Position numbers and translations under genes: made by a program
Notes under the pieces: model-generated
The model's database searches: none
Told to the model about the DNA's origin: nothing
What the model saw: the letters and a program-made list of their open reading frames with translations, nothing else
Shown: one piece after another, positions 25,801-37,800 of the stretch
Layout: every line of letters begins with the position of its first letter
Position numbering within the stretch: position 1 is the stretch's first letter
Assembly (NCBI GenBank): GCA_951640165.1
Contig: OX621237.1
Coordinates: forward strand, 6,200,001-6,264,000
Direction of reading: 5' to 3'
Source of the DNA: Pseudoips prasinana
Lineage: Eukaryota; Arthropoda; Insecta; Lepidoptera; Nolidae
DNA: 64,000 bases

Positions 25801-28800
25801 CATTTATATAAACTAGAAATAAAAATGGGCCCAATATAGATCCTTGGGGCACCCCCATTTTCACAGGATGACGTGCCGAAGTGACACCGCCTATCGAAAC
25901 CATCTGTTGTCGCCCCGATAAATAGGACATCACAAGATCAAGAGATGTGCCAGATATTCCATAATACTTCAGTTTAACAACGAGCGTACGATGATCAACG
26001 CAATCGAAAGCCTTAGAGAGATCACAGAAAACTCCCAAAAAATCACTACACACCAATAGTGTAGCGGCGCCATCTACTGACGTAAGTGACTTACTTCGCC
26101 ACGTGAAGTGTTCGAACTACTAACGCCATCTCTTATCCCAAGTCTGCGACTCGCCGTATGACGAAAACGCGACAGTTCATGATTACAGCCCAATGCGAAA
26201 TACAAGGGTTTACAATTGGTAATTGATATGTTTTAAATGGAATTTAATTAATGGGTGTTAATTATCCCGTAACAATTTATGAAAAGTATAAGAAACTACA
26301 ATTTAAAAACCCCATGCCTCTAAACGTATTCAAGGGAAAATTGAAGTCACTGTTGTTGAGGAAATGTTATTATAGCATAGAAGAGTTTCTCAAAGATACC
26401 TCTAGCCTCTAGACATAAAAAGTAGCGTCTACAGTAGCGCTTTAAAATTAAAAGGATGTATAATTATGTTAATTTTTATTGAATTTTATTAAATTATTAT
26501 TTATTGATTTGGCCACAAATTTTATAATTATTATTTTTAACTTTTAATTTTTATTGCAATTATTTTAAATATCTAAGGTTTAATCGAGTGTAATTTATTG
26601 ATAAATGTTGACATTGTTTTTTAATTATTTTTATTGTAAAATTGTAATTGTGTGGTTTATTTATGTATGTAAATTCAAAAACAAATTATTTTGTTTATGA
26701 ATAAATGACTATTAAGATTAGTGCCAAAAGGAACATTTACCATTATCATCGTCCCTCCTAACCATACTCGCGAGTGTGGATATGTGCTTGGGACGATGTA
26801 CGACGAAGTCTTCCCGCGCCGGGCTGGCGCTGCGCCGCTCGGGCGTGGAGCAGGCCGAGCGCGCCGAGCGGCCGCGCCCGCTCTGCGACGACGAGCGGCT
26901 CACTGCGGGGTACACGCGTCAGTACACCCGAACACAATACACCACATCAACATTTAAAAAAAAAAGTTACTCTACAGAATTTATAATGTAAACATCTAAT
27001 TGCAAAAAGATGCATATAGGGATCATACGTAAATGAACAAATAACCTACGAAATTTTAACAAAATTGCTAGTAAATAAAAGTATTATACAAACACTTCTA
27101 AAGTATACAGAAAAGTTGAAAAATGCAAATTAAGTAAACATTTACAACAATTGTAAACCGGAAAATGAAAATATAACATACCAAACAACATCTGTAAGAA
27201 AACAAAGAAAAGAAAATCTAATCTACGTTAATTGAAGCGCAAGTCCACTATACATGCATATTATAATATGAATATATACACATATTATAATATGCCGAAG
27301 TCTACAGTGCAGCATTAGTATTATGGGAGCCCTGAGGACATAACGTCAATGACTCCAGTGCCTCGAAAGCTTTAGTCCATGCAAAGCGCTAGTCTGAAGC
27401 TCGTTTAAGACCAACCATTATGTATATTATATAAAGCGTATATGAATGTGTATAGTATGAATATGTATAAATATAATATATGTAAACTTACATTTATATG
27501 TATAACCTATAACACAAGACATTCCGATATAATACACTTATAACGAACATCACGACATTGAACAATACACACACGCAAACAAAAGAAACGAAAACAAAAC
27601 ACACTCAAAGACACACACTATTTTGATTTCTGCAAATGGGGAAGGCCAGTGCTCACTATTATTATAATGGTGATTTATTAAAAAAGTAAAAAACATTAAT
27701 CGATCTTCTTGAAAGTATTATTTTAATAGAAAACGTACAATCTTTCCTAAAATATAAATCAATGATAACCTGACTCACAGTGAAAGATTTATATAGCCCG
27801 GTATCGATATTAAGAGATATTAAGTGCGTTGAAAATGAAGATACCAAATACTAGAGATGGAACCAAATTTAGAACACATTTGGAAAATCTAGATTTATTT
27901 TGACAGAAGACCATTTCCGAGGAGTATCAAAAATCCCAGAAAGAAGAAATTAACCACCTACGAAACGAATCAGGTTTCTAAAAGCACGTGGAAAGTGTAG
28001 CAGCGTTGCCTTCCCCGGGTGCGAGAGGGCGAGAGGCGAGTACCTGCGAAGGGCGGGAGAGTGGCGTCCGCGCAGTCGGGGCGCAGGTCCGGGATGGGCG
28101 CGGGCGGCGGCGGCGGCAGGCTGCGCTTGTGGCGCACGCCGTGCTCGTTGCTGCGCTCGCTCGCTGCGGACACGAGTCGCTCAGCACTAGCCCGCCCAGC
28201 GCATCACCCTGTCTGGCTACCCTCGCCCGGCCCCCTACTATACAACACCTCGACGATTGCTCAATTCCCTTCCCTTGTACCTTTGTCGTCGGCATTCGAC
28301 GAATTTTATGAATTTCTCTCATGTGTTTATATGAATTTAATAAATAGCATCGTGCGTCGTATGATATTTGAACCGCTGTATGAAGTCCTGCGAGTCCGAG
28401 CACGCCAGTTTGCGAAGCAAGACAGGGTGACAACATTAGGAATTGATTCTTTTCATTCAGCCAAGCGATCATACAATTTCTTTTAACTATATTTCACTTA
28501 CCTCGCACACTTTCTTCGTTATATTTAAATAAGAGTGTATTTTACATGTAGATAATGATATAGTAAATATTACGATAAAATTCAAATAATTTTGGCGTTC
28601 GAACCTTGCAATGTACCCCAAATGTGCCTAAAACATATTATTACCAGTATAAATAAAATTAAGCATTATTGGACTGTTTCCGTGAAGGTTTTAATTTAAA
28701 TGTTTAGTTCTAGTATTAGTAGGCAAAGAATCATTTGATATTATGACCACATACTCCCATTACTATAGCATGCAATACGGAGGATACATTTGGATTAAGG

Positions 28801-31800
28801 GAGAAGGTGAAATTTTGGGTGAACTCACCACTTCCGGGGTATTTAACAGCCTTGACTGGATGGACTTCTAACATATTGAAGAGATCGGCGAGCATGGCTA
28901 CTAAATTTTGTCGCATTGACCTGGAAAATAACAAAAGAGCAGAATAAAATTACAAATTTTTGATACTAGATATTGTGCCAAATATACCCAGTTTTTAGGC
29001 CAGATTGTAAAAAGAACGAACCACAGGCGAAAAAACGAATGAAACGAAGACTACGAACGCCACGCGTACATTTCCGTTTACATACGTTCTCCTTTCGGCG
29101 TCGTCTTATCTCCTCCCGTCGTCGATCTGAAGTTAACATAAAGTTTTACAGTACGCAATGAGACCAGTATGACACATCAGTACATACCCTCGCATGTAAG
29201 TGACGTCCTCAGGCAACATGTGGAACACGTTGTGTGGCAGCGCGGTGCGACAGAAGTCATACACCAACATGAGGTTGTGCAAGCAATCCTGTATGGACGC
29301 CATGCGGCCCACGCGCACTGCCGAGCGGGGCAGCGCCTCGGGGCAGTAGAAGGAGATCAGCGCCGCCAGCGCCGTGCCGTCACAAATTTCTTGGAGACTT
29401 TTCAACATCGGGACGTGCGATGATGTGTCCTCCTGAAGATTATACGCGTTTTTTTAAATCATTTGTCAAGTTAGACATGGTAATAAAAGTGATTTTAAAA
29501 TTGACATTTACAGGTATTGTATAAATCTCATTTAAATATAGACGAAGATAGAGACGGTCGGGATCCATAGTCAGGATCTGAACCGCTACAACAGCTACTG
29601 ATTTAGTCATCAGTACCTACGATGTTATCACGGCCACAAACCGGATATAATATACGATAAAATAAAGTTGAAGATTTTTGCGACAAACCTACACAATTCT
29701 ACAACCGATCGATGGAGTGAAGCGTAGATGACTGACCGCCAAAAGATTTAATTTCTAAAGGTCTGTCATCGTTATGCTGAAGCCACTGACACAACTACAT
29801 GGCCGCTTGAACAACTCTAATACAGGAATAGCCACTATCCACACGGAAATCAAAACCAACCAAAGACTGCTTACCAAATGGCTTGTATAACATTCAACAA
29901 ACAATATCTAGAGATAACTTACTGACCCACTGTTCGGTTGCAACATGATGACATGATGCAGTAATAATATAGTTCTGACATGAGTACAATCTGTCAGTTC
30001 GTTTATTTTGACGAGCCACATGCAGAATACATTTGCGACGAACCGTATGGCGCGGAAATGAGGCTTCCGCCTTTTGTAAGTACTGCAGATAGCTAAATGC
30101 TTATTAGTTCTTTTCTCTGAAAATCGGCAAATTGTACTATTAAAATGTTGGATAACATCATATATCGGTATAGAATGTTCAACAATGTTCAAATGCTTCA
30201 GGCTAGTGATCTTTAATATAAACATAAAACTATTCAAAGACCTTAAACAATATCTATCCTCAGTCAGTCCTTCTATCTATATACACGAAATTTTTGCCCT
30301 GCATATTCTTCCATTCTTCCCAGATAACATACACACGTAATTTTTGCCCTGCATATTCTTCCATTCTTCCCAGATAACATACATTTTCCAGTTATTTATG
30401 TACGGAACATACATGTAAAGAGGTTCACAACTAGCGCTTTTAAAGTACCTCTCCCAATGCAGTGAGGGTAACTAACAATTATACCCTTAAACTATATCAG
30501 GCCGAGGCAAGTTGTGAAATATAACTTTAATTTTAGGTCTTACCTTCAACGTCGTTTGCTCCTAGCACTTACTAGTAGTTGATAAACATATACCCGTATG
30601 TTTATAACTGCTCAGGAAACAATGAGCACCACATCGTGTGTTATGTGTCCCCCGCATATAACACACTTCCTATCGTCCTAACACGTAACCCACAACTTAC
30701 ATACCTCGGCTTTATTGAGCGCCGAACATGCGGCGTTGATCCAGCAGAGAATGCCGTCTTCATGCGGCGCGCCGGTGTTTTGCGGCGGCGACATAGCGCC
30801 GAAGCGCTGCGCCGCCGCCGCTACCCGGTCCAGCGTCACCACCTCCCGCGCGTATAGCACCATCAGAGCTTCTATCACAGCCATGTGCCCGCTCTGCAAA
30901 TATTTAAATATTTATCAATATATTTCGGATCTTGTATAGTAGACAGTAGAATATTGGTAGAATATATCGTCCCCGTAGTTGGAAAACTAAATAACTCTGA
31001 TTTTGTAGTTCTGAGATAAACGCGATTTAGTGTTTTTTTTTTAGTTAATGTACATTTGTAAGAAAATGTGAGACAATTTTGCCGTCGGCAATTTTATATT
31101 TTGTGGACCTGATAACCTTTCACATTATGCTTTGACAAACTGAACTCTATATTTAACTATAACTAAATAACAAATAAAAAATCAAGTTGTTTAATTTTGC
31201 CACAACTGTTTTTATAACGTAACTGCATTTAGCTACTTATTTCGGCTATTTATTTAGTTTTCCTACAAGGTAAATACATTTGGTAGAGTAAAATTTGGTG
31301 GAATAAGTGCAGTTATTGAATTTATCATACTCGAAATATTTTCAAATGTAAAATTTAGTGGCTTTGTATGTTATTATTACTTTGATATTTTTTGACTTTT
31401 GTTGGTCTCATATGAAATAAACGCTGTATTAGTTAATTAATAAAGTTACATTAAGCAATAAATAGAAAAGTTTAGAAAAGGTGTATTGTTATCAGATACT
31501 TATCATGCCACAAACTTAAACAATAAACATCATCATCATCATATCAGCCGAACTCCACAATTGCCGGTCTTGCGCTATTCGCACCCAGCGCCTTCCAGCG
31601 ACCCGCACAAGATCATCGGCCCATCTTGTAGGGGGCCTACCCACGCTCTCTCCTCTTCCAGTTCGTGGTCGCCTCTTGAGAACCTTTTTGCCCCAACGGT
31701 CGTCGGGTCTACAAATTATGTGCCCCGCCCACTGCCACTTCAGTTTTGCAATTCTTCGGGCTATGTCGGTGACTTTGGTTCGCCTGCGGATTTTGAAACT

Positions 31801-34800
31801 TCTTATTCGATCCCGCAGGGAAACTCCGAGCATAGCCCTCTCCATTGCTCTTGAGGTGACCTTGAGCCTTCTAATAAGGCCCATAGTGAGCGACCACGTC
31901 TCTGTTTCGTAAGTCATCACTGGCAACACACACTGGTCGAAGACTTTCGACATGAGAAACTGGGGTATTTTGGAAGAGAAAATGTTACGTAGCGTCCCGA
32001 ACGCTGCCCAGCCGTGTCGCAGTGACATAGTGGCGTTTTCATACAAACACTTTAACACCTCGATATACCGGTAGTCGATTTGGCACCTTTGGAGAGACCT
32101 GAGCACGGCCCAGGCTTCGATAGAATCAAAGGCTTTCTCATAATCCACGAACGCTAAACACAGTGGCTTGTTATACTTTTCGGTCTTCTACACAACTTGT
32201 CCCAGCATATGCCCCACCATAGACCACATGGTCTATGGTGCTAAAACCTTTTCGGAAACCAATTTGTTCGGGAGGCTGGAAGTCATCAAACCTGCGTGCG
32301 AGACGATTCGTAATGACCCTCGAAAGCAACTTGTAAACATGGCTCAGCAGTGTTGGTCTATAATTCTTCAATAGGGTTTTGTCGCCCATTTTGAAGAAGA
32401 GCACCACCACACTTCTGTGCCATACTTGTGGAGTTGTTGTTAGTTTGACCATCTAGTACGACGGAGTTAAATAAGTTCTGATGGGCCCGTAGGATTGGTG
32501 TACCACCCGCCTTCAGAAGGCCTGCTGTAACTACATCCTCACCAAGCGCCTTATTGTTCTTAAGTTGTCTGAGAGCCATTCTAATCTCGTACAGGCTGAC
32601 TTCCAGGATGTCTTCGGTGTAATGAGTAATGACGGATTAGTCGTGCTCTGGGATCCGAGACACTTTAGAGCCTTTGTTCCGCTCGATGGTCTCTTTAATA
32701 CTAATTGTATTAAATTGACGCGTGAGGCGAGTCAAAGACTTTGAGATCTGTCTGTTGAGCCGGCGGTATCTGGTAGCATCATCTGAGGGGTTCAGAACCA
32801 TTATCCGTCTTTCTTCTATAAGTTGCAGGGTAAAGTCAGAGATCTTTTTAGTTCTGTTTGTACGGCGGGCCTTGAAGACTTTAGACCCAGCCGTATGGAC
32901 AGCTTCTACAAGCTTGTCGTAGTATGAGTCCACTTGACTGCATGTGTGGCGTGGTGGCTGAGACAGTCGCCTCGCCGCTTCGTGTCGCGGGTTTGAATCC
33001 CGCGCCGGACAGCTATTTTTGTGACCCATAAATAGTTGATCTGAGCCTGGATGTAATTTGTGTCCGTCTATTATATGTTTGTAAAGTACCTATAAGATTA
33101 GATTACCTAGTGCTAGGCATTCGAAACGGTTTTGCAATTACAGCTGAAATGGTTCGGGGTTTTGGACGTGCATAGGTAAAGATCGGAGCGTAGATTTTAT
33201 CAGTCGGGACCTCTGCAACTTGACATTAAGGTTCAATGAGCCTCTCACCAGTCTGTGATCGCTGCCGGTTTTATCCACATTGAACATCTGTCGTCTCATC
33301 GACAAGATAAGGTCCATTTGCGGTGATCCGACTTTCTGAATAAGGAATTCATCATCAAGAGTTCCTCCAGCTCCATGAAGTCGGCCAACATTTGGCCCCG
33401 GGGGTTCCGGTCTCCAGTTCCAAATTGCCCCACTCTCAGCCGATTTCCGAATCGTTTGCCCAGATTCGCGTCAAAGTCCACAAATGACCACAGTGAAAAC
33501 GTTTTTAGAGCTATGTATGGCTCTTGATATATCCTCAACCTCATCGTCGGAGTTCGTCGAAGTCGGCGCGCATACCTGTATTACCTTCAACGAATATCAC
33601 TTGGTAATTCTGAGAATAAGTTATGCTACCCTAATCGGCACACTCTCGATTTTGACTACGTTGTCCCAAGTGTTTGTCCCAAGGTGACACCACATTGGGA
33701 AAGTTGGTCGCCGTTGGTTCCGGAAATAGAGCAGGTTCCCGGATTTTAGGATTATCGTGTCCTCCTCCTCTCTTCGGACTTGAGACAATTTTATGATATC
33801 CCAATGTAACCTGCTCAGTTCTTCCTACAGTTCGATGATCTTCTCGTTGATCCGCAGTATGCGAGTGTTATATGTTGCCTGGGCCAGAGGATGTCGGTTT
33901 TGGTAAAACGGCGTCTGCCGGGGGTTTTTAGCACCCCGGTTTCTATTTCCTTATTTTCAGTTTCTATTTCTGAATCTGTTGTCTCAGCGAAATATTGTGT
34001 TCCATGATTCTTTTTCAGGGTAACCCGGTGAGACTTGTTCAATAAGGGTTTCAATAATAGCTCGAGTTGTTATAATATTACTTGTTTCATCTTCAGAATC
34101 TCTCGACAAAATGGGGTTTATTCATTCAAATCTCTTTACTCTTTTTTTCTTCTTATCCAATGAAATATTGAACTAAGTTTCGTTTTTATGTTCTTCTTCT
34201 GTGTCCGGAATCCATGTAGATCCAGAATCAGAAAAAGGTTCTTCATCTATTAAAGGTGGCATTGGTTTGATACCGGAAATGGGACTTGACCCTCTGATTT
34301 CCTCTGATGACAGCTTAATTTATTTAATTTTATTTGCCTAGCATCTTATAATTAATCTTTATCTTGTTGTAGAAGAAATTAATAACATCAACTATTTATA
34401 AATTAGATACGTTTTATCAGAATTCTGAATAGCAGAATTAAATAAATAGAGTTATTTAGTTTTCCTAGAACTAAGTTAGTTTTGTAAAAGAATTTTTAAG
34501 TTGAGGAAAAATTCAACAACTCAAGTTATTTAACTTATTCGACATTCATCTTGTCATTGACCACAGTTATTGATTTATTTATTGAGTTATTTATTTTTCC
34601 TTTAAAAAAAATATGTTTGTATGAAGATATTTATTATTCCATCTGTCATGACCTGTCTGACAAAAATGGCTATATCTTTGGAACGGAATAAGATATGAAA
34701 ATGCCTGTAAGGCTCAAATATGCGGCATGATATAGGTGTTTTGAAAATAGGAAAAAGTCAAAATCGCCAAAATCGGACTTATTTAGTTTTCCAACTACGG

Positions 34801-37800
34801 GGACGATATTTGATGTCCGTGACTAGCTGTCACTATTATATTGGTGTCACTATTATATTGGTGTCACACGTATCTGTCAGTCAGTGCCCGTCGGCTTACT
34901 AGAGCCGTACTTTGAATATGCGTGGGACAATACTAGAGTCAAACGTATTCAAGTCTTAGTTCATGTAAAGTGAATAACATGCACAAATACTAGAATACGT
35001 TTGACTCTTTTTCCCACGCATATTCAAAATACGGCTGTAAAAAGCTGCTGGGCACTGGCTGGTATTGCTTGACATATCCTAAAAGAAGAAGAGAGTTGAT
35101 AGTCTTAGTGTAGAAGATAGTAAATAATACATTGTATTTCCACATAAACTAAGTTAACATTTAAGGTGAAAATAGTTCGCGACAACTCATATTACAGTAT
35201 ATCATCGTGTGGCCGAAAAGGTATTTATTGAATTTCCACGCTTCTTCCAATGCCATGACTGTTGCTCTTCTTTACCCCATATACAATGCAGTAAGTTGTT
35301 TTTCAAATGGCCTCTCCACTATTGTGAAGAAGAATTAAACCCACTTTTACATTTTCTTTAACTTACTTAGATTACCATGATATGACGCGTCAAGGCGATT
35401 TTCTTGTATGTTGTGTGAAAGAAATCGCTGCACTTAAATAACATGAGTATTTAGATTCTAATGTCATATTTGGTAAATAAAGCGCAAAAATCTAGCGTCG
35501 TTTTTAACTTTCATCCATGTCTAATTTCCAAGACTGCAGTGCCGATAAAACATGGACGAGTAACATTTTGGATGGCTGCCAAATAGAGTAGTTGATGACT
35601 TAGTTATGCTTTTGATAACAAGTGTCATTTCACTGTAAAATATAAGCTATGATATTTGTAATTTACAAACCACAAATTATATAATAATACATTCTGTTTA
35701 ACTGATTTTAAAAACAAGACTAAAAACAGTCTTACTGGACAATAGGGGCCTAATATTTTTGAAACATAAATATCATGTGAAATAAAGAAAGCGCTTCACT
35801 AAAATATGACGTCACTTGTAATAGAGCATAAAAACTATTTGAGTGATTGTGTGTGACAGGGCCAGAGCATCCCCTTTTTATCCCCATCGAGAACTTAAAA
35901 TGCTAATGCTTAATCTAAAAAGCTTTTGGCTATGACGCACCTTGCAAGTCGACTGATTATAACAAGCTTTTAGAATTTAAACGTGTTAGTATTAATCTCC
36001 GTAATGAACTTTGCGATAGTCTTCCGCTGGTCGTCGATAGTCCCTGGGACACCATATGATCGTAACAGACGGGCATATGACCTACCATAAGAATCGGGCA
36101 TACTTCGGCATAGACTTGAGTCAATACAATCAATCCTACAAAAACATAAGAGTGTCTGCCGCCAAGCTGATGGTTGCCACTTTTTTTATATTAAAACTGG
36201 ACACGTGGACACTGTCGTAAAGTCGATCTGTGTCTGATATTGTATCTGGATGTCCGTCGTACAGTAGTCGTAGAGGAGTAGCATAAATGTTTTTAAATTT
36301 GTTTTATTCGCATGAAAACGTTTCAATATATTTTGAGAACCAATTAATTCATGGTTCTAAAACAGCATTTCTGAAAACAACTCTTTTTCAATCTAGAGTC
36401 AGTGGCTCGTATCGGTTATATATTCATTTTATTGACTACCGTCAATAATTCGAAATGATAGTAATGTTTAGTTACTAAAAATTACTATCATTTCGAATTA
36501 TTATTATTATATTTTTTTCCTTCCTTACTTCCTTTAACTACTTCAACACAAGGATATATTTATTAAAAAAGCAGCCTTCCATCTCGGTGAGATCGGTGAT
36601 ATCTTCGCGTTATCATGATAATGTTGTTTGGAGACAGTCGTTTACTAGCATATTGGACCATGTAACTGCCTTTCAAAGCGATGCGAATGCGCATTTGAGT
36701 GTATAAAATAAACAGTATTATGATAGCAAATGGAATGTCATTGCTATCAGTGAATACAAGACAATTGTTGATGTAATACATTAATACGAATTCTACTTAT
36801 CATTCATGCTGGTATCAGATTAGCATTCTTGAAAGGTTTTATTTTTGCAACCAATGCTATGCCACCATATATAACACCACGTGACACGCGCCTGATAAGA
36901 ATAATGCAGTTTATTTATAAGTCCTAACTGTTGTGTGTTGGTTTGTTGTAATAAATGGATCAATAACTAAACGTTAAAGATGGACAAACCAAATTGATTT
37001 GATATTAATTTCTTGTGGTATTCTAATGATACTTTGATCCCATTTACATTGCAACAAATGTATATTCCTATGAGCTACTAGCAAAACGGTGTGCAAGAAG
37101 TAGATTACCTTCGGTAACGCTGACTTCCAAGAATGCGAAGCATGTGGCCTACTCCGGACAAACAACTCGCAACGCCATCTCACTTCATTCAATAGCGCGA
37201 TGACAAGAAATTGGCGTAGAATTGTTTAGGTACCGGTTTAGCGATAAATGTACCAACACTTCTTGTGGCTGGCGTAAGAACCGACATAATTTCTATGAAT
37301 GGGCAGTAATGTTTCTTGAGATGAAATATATAAATAGATGTGTACCGTTAAAACAAATCTTTCACATTTTATAGGGTAGCCTTTATACATTCAACGAAAT
37401 TTCTCCAATATTATTCACCATTGATCTGGTCTTTTACCTTTCCTACGGCAGGCCTTTGTAGCAGTTTAAACATTGGCCGACTAGCCTCAAATCCGCAAAA
37501 CAGTTCAGACGTTCAATGACATTTTTGTTTATAACAGCAGTTACTCTATACTAATATTCTAAATGGAAGTAAATCGTGTCTGACAGTATGTCCGTTACCT
37601 TTTCTTGATTAAAGCGCTAAACCGATCGTGATGGAATTTAGCAAGGTGATAAACTAACCCCTGAAAAATTACTTAGGCTACTTTTAGTCTCATGGCTGGA
37701 CAGAAGTCCCCATCCACGACATAAAATGTAAATCGCGGCGAGCGAAGCCACAGACGGAAACTCAGTACAAGACTTAATATTTAATAAAATTCTTTTACTT

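Larger units (their letters stand above)
23189..26740. other. Patronin intron 7
   Basis: A 3.6-kb intron. It holds a dispersed repeat with an (AG)n run near 23,456-23,490, a repeat with short palindromes at 23.53-23.68 kb, the 24.2-kb AT-rich repeat, a degenerate 70-bp tandem pair at 24,540-24,660, and two retroelement fragments. Confidence 0.65.
31525..34320 (-). mobile_element. RTE-like non-LTR retrotransposon, near full span, defective
   Basis: On the minus strand, in order: a leader reading [14 protein letters not shown] (34.2 kb), an AP-endonuclease region ([16 protein letters not shown], 33.85 kb, to [18 protein letters not shown], 33.4 kb), a linker (33.0-32.64 kb), reverse transcriptase palm pieces ([33 protein letters not shown]) and the C-terminal domain ending in an (ATG)n tail. 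Many frameshifts are present. The catalytic FADD block is deleted between [14 protein letters not shown] and [14 protein letters not shown], so it cannot be active. Confidence 0.85.
30964..34809. mobile_element. Nonautonomous DNA transposon, 31-bp perfect TIRs, with nested insertions
   Basis: Bases 30,964-30,994 and 34,779-34,809 are exact reverse complements (ATATCGTCCCCGTAGTTGG and onward), with weaker matching for about 10 further bases. ATAT may be the target duplication. The motif TTATTTAGTTTTCC, part of the TIR, recurs inside near both ends, as subterminal repeats do. About 1.05 kb remains once the nested retroelement is removed. No transposase was seen. Confidence 0.85.

Noticed and set aside
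27978..28486. Overlapping long frames on both strands around 28.0-28.5 kb
   Set aside because: High GC in and around exon 6 keeps several frames open by chance; only the spliced minus-strand exon fits the phase chain.
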